Below, one piece after another: positions 23,446 to 34,589 of a stretch of DNA of 64,000 nt. Location: the NCBI GenBank assembly GCA_030141605.1, contig JAQGDQ010000605.1, positions 15,368-79,367 on the forward strand, given 5' to 3'. Source of the DNA: Tubiluchus corallicola. Its lineage: Eukaryota; Priapulida; Priapulimorpha; Priapulimorphida; Tubiluchidae. Under the pieces are notes generated by a model. It was not told the origin of the DNA. It saw only the letters and a program-made list of their open reading frames with translations, and searched no databases. Both the position numbers and the translations under genes were made by a program. How positions within the stretch are numbered: position 1 is the stretch's first letter; every line of letters starts with the position of its first letter.

Positions 23446-24943
23446 CGACAACAAATATCAGTAAAAGTACGACAACCGGTATAATAAACTTGGCATTAGC
23501 AGAACGGGGAAGCGTTTTGGGAGTTTCGTCGCACTTGAAATCTTCTAGTATTCCAGCCTGAAAAAAGAAAAATTTCGTGAAAACGGTTGTTGAATATTAT
23601 TGTCTACAAAATGTTATCTTTTTAATATCGTTTACTGAAAATTTCAATGTTCAGGACGTATTTTGGAACCTGCCCATTTCAATTTGCAACAACAATGAAT
23701 ACTTTTGATAATATTGGCTTAATGATTGGTGCTTTTCGTAAAAGCAATGGCTTATTATGTAGCTACCTTTCGTATCACTGCCTCACTTGTATTACACGTT
23801 TAGTTACTGTGTTATTGTTACTGTGTTACTGTGTGTTAGAAAATTTCAATGTTCAGGACGTATTTTGGAACCTGCCCATTTCAATTTGCGACAACAATGA
23901 TACTTTTGATAATATTGGCTTAATGATTGGTGCTTTTCGTAAAAACAATGGATTATTATGTAACTACCTTTCGTATCACTGCCTCACTTGTATTACGCGT
24001 TTAGTTACTACTCAGCTAGTCAGAAAAATGAAATTTTGACATCATGAGATTAGATTATAAATATTGTCGTTGCTTCCTCACATTGGGCAACATGCTTTCA
24101 GCAAATGTCACGCATCTTCTAATTTGTCAAAGTATTTGTCACTGCTTAGGGAAACATAAATTTTAATTTTTTTCGTCAACTCTCACCCTGTACGAGGCCA
24201 TTGATGGCTGGGTAACTCGCAGGATTCATAGCATTCTGAAAACTTGTTGAACCACATGGACAAGAAACCTCGCACGCTTATGCAAAGAGGAGAGTTACTG
24301 AACTAACGACCGTATGTTGTATTTACATCTACAAAATATTAATTATTACGATACCAAATTTTGTAACAGAAAAAAATAAAAATGTGTATTTGTTTACCCA
24401 GCCACGTTTTGAGTACATCCAGGACACCAAGTTCGTGCGCACATAACAAGTTAACGTATCACATAAAACGAATACGTAATCTGTATCGTTATTTCTGATG
24501 CAGTCCATTGCTAGAGAGCCACACAAAGCATACATGGCTACGATCTTACCCCACGTGATTCCATCACGAAACACGTGCTCAGTAACGGTATCAAATACAT
24601 GAGCCAGACTTCTGCTGTTTCTCGTCGTTTCTGTTTTATGTATGCGGAAATGCTTTGTCAGATCAAAGTATATATTTGGATGGTTACTTTCCAGGTAATG
24701 GCACGCAGCCTGTAAGGTACGTAAGACGTCCATATGTACTCTAGTCTCATAAACGCTTGAGTGCTGCAGAATTTGCATATTTAATTCCGAATCGTAAGGT
24801 CCCAGTTTTAAAGCGAGATATTCATGAGCAAGTTTTCGCGATTCGGATACGATGGTTTCTTTGGTTAAGATTTCCTTGTTTAAAGCCAGCGCTTGGTAAA
24901 CGACGTCTCTGAAGCGGCAGACGAGAGACTCATTGGAGGTGTG
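23426..24943 (-). CDS. BOK: BOK-like Bcl-2 family apoptosis regulator
   Basis: Two exons are clear: 24398-24943 (182 codons) and 23426-23557 (43 codons plus stop), joined in phase 0. The larger exon resembles human BOK: an N-terminal helix region with LTKETIVSESRKLAHEYL, BH1 as FRDGITWGKIVAMYALCGSLAMDC (24 residues, of which GITWGK is the BOK hallmark), and BH2 as SWMYSKRGW|AGILEDF across the splice. The last exon encodes a tail anchor (IIPVVVLLLIFVVVFFY, then RS and stop), placing the protein in ER, Golgi or mitochondrial membranes as expected for the family. The BH3 position (DVLRTLQAACHYLE) lacks the usual Gly-Asp pair. The N-terminus is unresolved: a frame starting at ATG 25034-25036 is broken by TAA at 24947-24949, while CTAACAG just before 24943 could be a splice acceptor from an unseen upstream exon. 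Bcl-2 family membership is firm and BOK is the best match. Confidence 0.85.
23638..24030. repeat. 203-bp tandem duplication in BOK intron
   Basis: Two near-identical copies start at 23638 and 23841 (AAATTTCAATGTTCAGGACG, then ATTTTGGAACCTGCCCATTT). They differ by a few substitutions, among them GCAATG/ACAATG. Non-coding. Confidence 0.9.
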
Positions 24944-25124
24944 CTGTTAGGTGGTCCGGGAGGTGTCCGAACCGGTAAAAACATGGCCAGCTAAGTTGCA
25001 ATTTTCGTCATAATCAACTGAAATACCCGAATGCATTTCGAATTATATAATCGGTTATGTAAGCTGCGTTGCGTCCCTCGCTTTCCTTTGTTAACAAAAC
25101 TTGTCTGAAGGCTACGTCCAACTT
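24944..25124 (-). other. Possible 5' exon sequence of BOK
   Basis: A strong acceptor (TTATTATTTTCAG) precedes 25124. From there one frame is open for 36 codons to TGA and includes AAYITDYIIRNAFGYFS, which faintly resembles a BH4 helix. In another frame, ATG at 25034-25036 opens 29 codons that run into TAA at 24947-24949, directly in frame with the BOK exon. This could be 5' UTR, a broken N-terminus, or an alternative exon. Confidence 0.35.
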
Positions 25125-25564
25125 CTGAAAATAATAATAAATACATTTTTCATCAATAAATTTAAGTCTAGCACAAGCTACATAATAGGCTGTGACAATT
25201 TTTAACTGTCAGGGTCAGCCAAGATCAAGTTCAGGTTTGTGCCTTAACTTAGATAACTTCCCAGCACTTTTCCAGACATTGATTTATTGACCACAATTTT
25301 ACCAATGTCAGGCACATTGCGTTACAATGATAAATTACAAACCTGTCTGGATTACCAAAAGCTAGGTAGAGTGGATGTTTTAACTATTTTATTTCAAGGT
25401 CCTGGTAAGCAAGGGGCAAGGACGCTTTTAGTTGTGTGTCAAACACGTGCACGTGTGCTGTAGCAGCTTGTAACAAGAGCGCAACTCAGAAAGTAACTTA
25501 AATGTAATCTTATCACATTTTTTTCTGCCCAGCATATTGTAATATAATATCGTACTATAGTCAT

Positions 25565-26245
25565 AAGTCACCATATGCTGTTGTTGTGGTGGTGGTCTTT
25601 GCTGTTTCTATCGTTGTTGCTGCTGCTGCTGCGGTCACTGCCGCTGCTGTTGTCATTGTCGTAGTCATAAGTCACCATATGCTGTTGTTGTTGTGGTGGT
25701 AGTCTTTGCTGTTGCTATCGTTGCTGCTGCTGCTGTGGTCACTGCCGCTGCTGTTATCGTTGTCATAGCCATAAGTCACCATATGCTGTTGTTATGGTGG
25801 TGGTCTTTGCTGTTGCTATCATTGTTGCTGCTGCTGCTGCGGTCACTGCCGCTGCTGTTGTCGTTGTCATAGCCATAAGTCACCATATGCTGTTCTTGTG
25901 GTGGTGGTCTTTGCTGTTGCTATCGTTGTTGCTGCTGCTGCTGTTGTCATTGTCGTAGCCATAAGTCACCATATGCTGTTCTTGTGGTGGTGGTCTTTGC
26001 TGTTGCTATCGTTGTTGCTGCTGCTGCTGCTGTCATTGTCGTAGCCATAAGTCACCATATGCTGCTGTTGTTGTGGTGGTCTTTGCTGTTGCTATCGTTG
26101 TTATTGCTGCTACGGTCACTAGTGCTGCTGTTGTCATTGTCGTAGCCATAAGTCACCATATGTTGTTGTTGTGGTCTTTGCTGTTGCTATCGTTGTTGCT
26201 GCTGCTGCTGCGGTGACTCGCGCTGCTGTTGTCGTTGTCGTTGTC
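25565..26245. repeat. ~100-bp CTG-rich minisatellite, about 7 copies
   Basis: Repeated blocks of CATAAGTCACCATATGCTGT, a GTGGTGGTCTTTGCTGTTGC segment and runs of TTGCTGCTGCTGCTG. The CTG run length varies between copies. It is followed by GATGAT-rich simple sequence to about 26410. Confidence 0.9.
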
Positions 26246-26410
26246 GTTGGTTTTGTTAAGATAATGATGATGATGATGGTAAATGGTGGTGAGATGATGA
26301 TATATTATGATTATGGGTGCTGGTGCTGGTGGGATAATTCACGATGATGATGATGATGATGATTCGATGGTGCTGGTGGAGTGATTCAAGACGATGACGA
26401 TGATGATTTT

Positions 26411-28242
26411 GAGCCTTAACGTCAGTGAGTATAACGCAGCTCATACTTTGCATTGGGGCACATGTGCAGGTCGGAAGACTTTAGCTAAGGTAAAAGGTCA
26501 AATGTGTCAAATATCCGAAATGAACAAAATTTTTGCCAAAAACCTTACGCACCCTCTCACTTACGGAAGAAAACTTAGTCATCCATGGTAGTGTGGGCCA
26601 AAAACTCGAATAACACACTAATAACATATAGCACCTGTTCTTACCTGCAGGAATTTTACTTACGCTGTTCACTGTGACTCCAGCCCATTTGAAATGTGTT
26701 ATAACTTTTTTGTTATAACATAAATGTTTGCACCTTTATAAAAACAAATTATTTTTTGCTTCTACTTACCGTGCTGGTTTAGTTGCAAAACTGTGTTAGG
26801 AATTTTTCATGATCTTAGGTAATCAGATAATCATCTGATAAAGGTACTGCAGCTGCTGGTGTTGTTATTCACAAACGGTGATCGCAAATGGTCAAATCGC
26901 TTTTACATTTTGTGATAGTCTTACTGATTTTGTGATCAGTCAGATGTATTACTGCGGCAACCTGTTACTTGCATTACAAACTTCATCCAAAGTTTTTATT
27001 ACATTCTGCGTTAATCTTATTACAAGTACGTCAATTATTGCAGACTTTGTCAATGATATTACACTCTCCGCTGGATCATTACGCTACATTCTACGTTTTT
27101 ATTACATTCTGTGTCATAACACACGACTAACTGATGAAAATCTACCTCATAGTTTCCAGTAAGTTGGGAAAACAAAAAAGCCAGAGTTATCTGTAAATTC
27201 TGGAAATGACATATTACTACCCTAGGTATACAATTAATTGTAATCAAAAATTCTGCAAATTTTAATTTACAAATGGCATGACTATTAATCGATCGTACCT
27301 TGGTACTGTACTTTATCAGCAAACGTATATTATTTTGTGTGCAAAGCTAATATATTTTCCATAAGTTTGTTTATACATGTTTTATCGTCGACTGTAGCTG
27401 GGCGGATCGATGTGTAACACATTATATTATACATACTAATGTACGCAGTTAATAAGACTATTGTGTTTCTAGTACAGCTACGAATGAGTTTTGTATATAA
27501 GTTTACAACCATTATTGAAATCATAAGTTATGCTTATCGTCATGCTTATAAAATATAGCTTACCTGTAGTTACTGTAATTCGGATAGTAGTTCCCGCTTA
27601 AAAACGCCGTGAAAAATCTTCAATCAGTTTACCACATTTAAGAAAAATCCGCTGCGTGCTCGTCGATTCATTCGTATGCAACTTTACTTGTCCCTGAAGT
27701 ATTGTATTCAGTGAAGTACAAGCTTTGTCGACACGAGGCAGGAATCGCCATAGCAAAAAGCAGGTAAAAACAGACATGGTTTACTGCACATGGCTGCGTG
27801 TCTGAACGTTAATTATTAGGTAATGTATTGTATTATTGGCCTGCGCAGATTTAACCAGCATGGGACGTGGAAGAAGCTTTGCACAAATTTCTAAATTGCT
27901 GCACTTTTGCACTTGTATGTGGGCTGACACACGCTAGCAAGCTAGCTAAGCGATCCACAGACATACTACATCTTCTGAAATTAAGTCAAAATTAAATACT
28001 TACGCAATCTGATTCCGGCACATGTCCTGTTTGTAAATGAGAATGAACTGCAGCGTGTATTTGATGAACGGCTGTAAAAGTTCTTTGCGCATACTTTAAA
28101 GTGTTCGACGCGTAATTATTTACAAAAACGGGAGCTATTAGCTATACTTGATGAGTACATTAATGAAATGTTCTAACTTCTAAGCATTTTGAGTAGATAG
28201 ACATTTATTTATTCTTTAAAATGGTGTGCAGAGCCGGCCGTC
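26411..28242. other. Intergenic, nothing recognised
   Basis: AT-rich DNA that may hold the promoter or a first exon of the BOK gene (minus strand). I could not identify an exon with matching phase. Confidence 0.35.
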
Positions 28243-28932
28243 TTAAAGGACAAGAAAAAGGGTACCTGAAGTAGGTTTCAGAAAAATCGCCTTAAAAAAT
28301 TATATTACTTTATAGCAATTTTATGCGTATATCGTACTCGCACTGAAAGGAATTTTAGTTTGTTTTCATTTTAAATCTCCCGCAATACTGTTCCGAAGTC
28401 GCCATTACATGACGTCATGTACCAAGCGTAAATCAAGGGAAGAAAAGACAATGCTAAATTATATCTCAAAAGACTTTCCGTGCAAATGTATATTACTTAC
28501 ATTGTCGCTTACCTGCTAGATTGATTTTTGTAACTAGAAAAGAAAATTATTAATTATTTAAAATGTTTTCACCAATTGGTAAAATGTCGCTGACTTACCC
28601 TACAGGGTGCACCACTCACTAACAAAAAACGTATTTTTAATCTTATTGACAAGATACAGTAATTTTAAATTTTATTTGGTTAGTGACTTATGCGCTACGA
28701 ATGCTCTCATTGTTTTTTCAAACTTTACAAAATGTTATCTAAACTTGTTTCAAATGACCTGTCGTGAAAATGGCTGCGTCTAACGGTCATCGCGGGAGTT
28801 TAAATTTACATGTTTTATACAGCGTGACTGCCGATTGAAGTCCTTCACGGAAAAAGGCAGTACGTAAGTGATATAAAATTTCAATACAATTTTTTAAGCT
28901 TTATGTTTATGAAGGGTTTTCTTGTGCTTTAA
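28243..28932 (+). mobile_element. TTAA MITE, family 3, copy A
   Basis: Bounded by TTAAAGGACAAGAAAAAGGG at the left and GGGTTTTCTTGTGCTTTAA at the right. The inverted ends share TTAAAG-ACAAGAAAA. The inside (including ATTACATGACGTCATGTACC and AATTGGTAAAATGTCGCTGA) is matched by 41771-42435 in reverse and partly by 41300-41740. It has no coding capacity. Confidence 0.8.
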
Positions 28933-31900
28933 ACCAATTGGACCAATTTCTCCCAATCGGGTGACTTGGGTCGCGCGCTTCAGAAAGTAATCTACTTTCG
29001 GCTTTTCCCGTAAAGCTGTTCAGCCATTACCAACTTTTAGTTTCTGGAGTTATTACATAAGCAATAAAAAATGATTTCTATATTCATCATTGAGGACCCT
29101 TTTATTTTAAGATCCTCTTTACCAACGGCGGATTATGATTTTATGGGCCTTAGGCTTGAGCTTGGAACGGGCCTTTTAAATGTTGCTACACTGCTGAGCT
29201 GACGTGTTTTTGTGGAGCTCTCGTCGTTTGTAAGTTTGTTTAATTTTGTGAGTTTTTGCCACCGATTGTGATAAAAATTATATCTTCTTGATCCTTGAGT
29301 TGTGGACTAGGACTATATAAACACGATTACAGTTTGGTGAGTTTCTGGGTTAGATGTCAACTAAAATAAGCCAATCAGAAACTTTGAAAGTAACTTTAGT
29401 TTCTTACTAATTTCTTATACTTATTAGTAAGTATTCTTATATTATTCTTATTAGTACTTATTCTTATATATTTTTTGTTTTATTTCGCCGGGCCCCTTTT
29501 GATCCCGGGCCTTAGGCTTCAGCCTATAGGGCTATCCGCTACAGCTCTTTACTAATTTTTAGTAAAATATGGATTAAATTTGTGTAGTTCTTGAGATTAC
29601 TGATTGTAACTCTTGTGAATTTAAACATTGAATTGGAATCTAATAATTTGGTATATCAATTTATCTGCATTTTTATGTTACCTCACAGGAAACGTGCTGC
29701 ATTAATAACCTTGATTTTAGCACGCACTTCAACACTTCTTGTTTAACATCACTGCAAGAATTGTTATACGTACAAATTAGAAAAGCTAATTACAGACTCC
29801 GTAAATGTAATATTGTACAATTCACTCTGTATAGTGTCTATGTAAAATTGTATAATGTTAGTACAGATATGTTTGCCTGCAAAAAGAGGCTAATAAAGAC
29901 TTATCAGCATCAGCATCTATATTTATCTAGTAGAACAAGTGATCTGTAGACGCTGTTTACCTTCAATAAGGGCGACCTTTGCTGTGACAAGTCGTAAAAC
30001 GGCCCTTCAACACAATTGAAATAATCACTTTTGTTGTGACTGCACAACAACACAATTTTTATTTTTATTTCTTTAATAATTTATTTAATGTTGTACTAAA
30101 TAACTTTTTTGATTAATTTTGCAACACAGTTAGGGCCTGCTGTTTGAGGCATTTCTACTTCGCCTGTACTCATAAGGTGTATTGACGCTTATTTAGATAA
30201 AGTACTGTTAAGAATGATCTTACTGTATGTATAGTAGATCTTATATGTATAATGTGAAAAATGCTCATTTTTTTCAGAAATTTGTGGGAGAGACATCGGC
30301 CTGGTTTTTAATTTGATTAGAATTCAAACAAATGCGTGGGAATATATATAATCTAATTTGTTTTTATAGAAAAAGGTGCATAACGTTTCCGTCTACGAGT
30401 TGTTAATTAAAATGGTTTGCTGCTATTGAAATATGTAATTTAGATTAATTCATGACTTTGTAAGAAAAACCGCACAACTATTTTATTAAAAGAGTGGCCA
30501 CCCAAAATATAATTTATTGCAACTTACATGATTTGGCGCATTTACATTATTACTTTCTAGCACAGCAGGACAACCAATCATAGATAATTATTCACTTTAT
30601 CGCATAGTTAATACAATGAACACAAAGTATTAATGCTAGATATATGAGGCGCAAATCAGCACATAGCTATAAAAAACTGTTGAAAAGAGAAAAAAATAAC
30701 CTAACGAAATAGGCGGATCATATGAGGTTTGCTTGTAGGAATAGCAAGGGTCAAATGGTCCCTGTACAAGGGTGACGAAGGAATTTATAACTTTAGAATG
30801 AAGCCCGTATAAATAATTCAAGGTTAACCTAATTGAACGACTCTAGGTAGATTTGCAAAGGTTGTAGGAACCGGAATAAACTAGTTTGCAATACTGTAAA
30901 TGAAAGGTCTAATAGCAGAGTAGAACTCAATCACGGGAATCCGTGACGTATAGTATATGATCCTAATTGTAGTTTATGTATACTCGATCTTTACATTATT
31001 TGCGCTAATTTACGAAACTATGGCTGTTTAACAACTACAATTAATATATCTAAAAAGGCAAAAAAGGAAACATCTTCAACCGTATCATATGTGATAAAAT
31101 TACTATATGTACTGCGTCTTTGTGGAGGTGTATCTAGGTGGCTAAACAAAGCAGGCTAGCATCAGGCACAATCAGTCTCAAGCATACAATGTCCACAAAG
31201 TCCTTTTACAATTTTCAAAAATTCACTTCAAACACAATAAAAAAAAAGTTTATTAAGTGGGATCGATCTCTAGGCTCCAGCAATGCTGGTCACGTGCGTT
31301 TTTTTCAGAATAAACTGAAAAATGAATTGAAATTATTGCACAGTGATTAAAACAAGTGATTGTACAACTTTGCACTTCTTCAGTGGTGACCTACACATTT
31401 TGTTCACTACTTGTCAGACATATATGTATACGATTTTATAAAAATAAAAGCTGTTTAGCCCATTAACTTAGCTTGCATCGCACTTTTTAAACGCACATTA
31501 TAATTGTTTCCATTCTGTCATAGAAATATTAAGGCCTATAATGGTTCATGTAATTCTACAGACTTTAGCCAGACCCTGGGGCCCACCACTAGGATTTTGC
31601 ACATCGTAAGTCAGACCCTGATCGTGGTGCATTATATCTGTTCCTTTGTAGATATAAAAAACGTAACCAAGGTAAGAGAAATGTTTCTGTGTAACAAGGT
31701 ATGAGCACGTAACAGTACATCAACAGTAAAAAATTGACGTAATTGTTTTGAGAAACTAAACTGCCAGAGTAGAAATTCACAACAAAACTATGCGTTGGTT
31801 GAATTTCATTCCTCAAATCTTTATAATTAAAAATCCTTGCAATTTCACTGTTATCGGTTCGAACTTCGACAGGAGCTTTAACTGTTGAAGCAAAATTTTT

Positions 31901-32629
31901 TAAAATCTTAAAAAACCACGAGCGTAAAAAAACCAATTCTGTGTCCATTTGGACGTGCTACAGAATCCAAAAAATTGGGTGGTTGTTGCTACGTGCAGTA
32001 AAGGGTAAAGGGAGAAAGGGAAGATCCGCCCCAAATGACGAACACAAATAACAAGGTGCTTTTAGTTTATTACATTAGCCTGAATATGAGTGACGTATAG
32101 AGTAATGGCGTTCCCTCAGGTTCAAAATGTCCTACAGATTATGTGTCAACGTCAAAGCGACGCATATGTGCACTTTTGTGTAGGTGTCTTCTACCTCGTT
32201 TACGAGTTAGTGTGGGAAGCCACATGGGTTTTCATCATCATCATGTCAATCTTTTCCTAACAGAAATGTGGAGAGGAATTTCTCCATAATATCAAGTCAG
32301 CACAATACAAATGGAAAAAGGTCGCATTTCGCATTTCAGTGTCTGGTGTTGACACACTAGGTTAGTTTACTGTGCGAAATACGGAACTCATAAAGAGACA
32401 TAATATATTACAACTTATATGTTGTAAGTTACGCGCCACCACTAAATGGCAACCTTTTCTAATGTCATGTAAACACCAAACATTATAAATGGGGTCGGCT
32501 GGTACGTCAGTTTTGTTGTGGGTCATCGTGGGTCCAATATAGAGCTAGGTTGTACGTATTTGAACTATTGTGCATATTTCTGTTAGAAATGTTTGTTCCT
32601 ATTAATCATACACGTTACGGTGAGATGAA
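28933..32629. other. Intergenic, no gene recognised
   Basis: Around 29120-29520 two similar GGGCCTTAGGCTT-type motifs (GGGCCTTAGGCTTGAGC and GGGCCTTAGGCTTCAGC) may mark an old transposon, but I could not define its ends. The rest is AT-rich with no coding signal on either strand. Confidence 0.35.
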
Positions 32630-32639
32630 TAGTGGAGTG

Positions 32640-32710
32640 TGTACGTTTAGCGACTAAAGTTAAGCAACGCCAAGCCTGGCCATAAAATGGATAACGGATA
32701 TACTCACACA
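32640..32710 (+). repeat. Possible 5S rRNA-derived SINE remnant
   Basis: AGTTAAGCAACGCCAAGCCT followed by GGCC and ATGGATAACGG resembles the internal promoter part of 5S rRNA (AGTTAAGCA.C...GCCTGG...TTGGATGGG). Only about 45 bp is recognisable, so it is not an intact 5S gene. Confidence 0.35.
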
Positions 32711-33935
32711 TCAAACCACACCTTTGCAGGTTCAGAGCCAAAGTTTAAAGGTGACAATATAAGCTCCGGTTCTTCTATGACCATCTACAATCTGCAATGC
32801 TTTTCATTAACTTTCTGAATGCCAAATTGCACGCAAACCATTGCATTCTTTATTAATTACATCATCAATATATTAATATTCTTGGTATGGGCTTAATTTA
32901 TTTATTTTACAATAATTTTCAGATCTAAAACTTTTTTGATAGAACAAGACGATAGCAACGTGAGACTCAGTGAGCCATTGACATTATAGGAGATTTTCAA
33001 TTTTTTCAGTAATCATTTTTACCATGCTGCGAATAACGCACCTACAATTCGAAAAATGAAACCATAGCCGTCCTGTTTTTTCCATTCTACTTATACCCAA
33101 GAAAAGAATTCGGAAAATTTGTGGTCATGGAAACCTTACATACTAGCTTACTGTGAAACAGAACCTTGCTAGTGGAAAGACCTACAATGTCCCCGTGGTC
33201 AAAGTTCGAGTAAGCTAATAATTTACGTTATATGAAGCCACATGGGTCTCAGTGTCAAGATCGTTGTCACGACAACGAAATTTAATAGAAACATGTAGCT
33301 GCTGTAAATGCCACATCTTATTGAATAAGGACTGTGCACAAATGAGAGTGTATATATAATCGTATTCAGTATGTACCGCGTGGGATACATTCCTAATCAT
33401 TATGATAAGCCTTCAGAACTACAACAAAATTAACAGGAAGATCAAATTTCACAATATGATTCAAATTTTAATAATCTCCACGCAGCAGAATTTAGTGAAC
33501 AAAGATTGCACAGATTTTTTAGTTGGCAATGGAAAGCGATATTGTATCTGATACCTGGTCTTGTATCTAATGAGCTCTGTATTAATCTCGTGCAGCACTG
33601 CACTGCACTGATTTCACAAATTGTTTTAAAAGTCTAAGTTGTCTAATCAATACAGTGCCGTTTCATATCTGAGCAATTAATCCCATTTGTATTCTGTAAT
33701 CACACTTATTTGTCAGTATTCATAGGTGTTTGGTCTGTACGATAATTAAATTTTGACTGAGACAAATATCCCACGAAATATCAGTGTGAGATGGACCTCT
33801 GTTTAGCAGTGCTAGGAAGTGTTTTTGTGGGACAATACATGACATTTTTATTATCTTCAGCTGATCGATATTAAAATTGTTTAAGTAAAAATAACTGATA
33901 AAATAATGATGAGTTAACCAAACTGAAGACAGTGT

Positions 33936-34488
33936 TTAAAGGAAAACCGGACGATTGTGTAAACATGAGTTCAGAATAAAGTATGTTCTAAAATATTGAA
34001 AAATACAATAGCTTTTTTAAATCGAAGCTTAGATTAAATAATAATTACCTCGTATACTCAAATTTCGTTAAACTGTCAAAGCTACACGCGGCTCAGTGAA
34101 TCTACTAAGATGGGCAGTGGCCCCTTTTTCTCACATTCGCGTGGCCGATAAATACAAGGCAGTACCGTGATAACCATGATCATGGACTACAGTGTTAGTT
34201 TCTGACGTCATATGACGTAGAGCCCATTTTCGTGGCATCACGCTTTTAAACAGTACTGTAACACCCATGTAAATGTGCTTGATGCGCAAGGGAAGATGTC
34301 TGCCATTCCACAAACTGTGGTTAGTTTCTGGCGTAAGCAATAGCTGTGTTCGGTTGCCGTTAATTAACTTTCTAAGCTAATTATTCAAATATAAGGAACA
34401 ATTGTTAACTTTTATAGGCAAGAAAATGTATATTTTGGACAGTAAATTAAATGAGATTGAGTCTAAACAACGTCCGGTCTTCCTTTAA
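33936..34488 (+). mobile_element. TTAA MITE, family 1, full-length copy
   Basis: Begins TTAAAGGAAAACCGGACGAT and ends CGTCCGGTCTTCCTTTAA, giving a terminal inverted repeat of about 12 bp inside TTAA. It is close to the copies at 40751 and 48850 throughout. It lies just beyond the proposed end of the FoxO 3' UTR. Confidence 0.85.
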
Positions 34489-34589
34489 CAATTCTCTACT
34501 ACCTCAATGTCGTAAAATGTCGAAGTCACACAGTTAGCATATTTATGAGTCTATTGTATGTTAGAAAAAGTAAAAAATAAGTTTTAAGC

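Noticed and set aside
24190-24236. Candidate extra BOK exon (NAMNPASYPAINGLVQ)
   Set aside because: It has an acceptor and a donor but ends in phase 1, while the following tail-anchor exon needs phase 0. Skipping it gives a better BOK match at the BH2 region.
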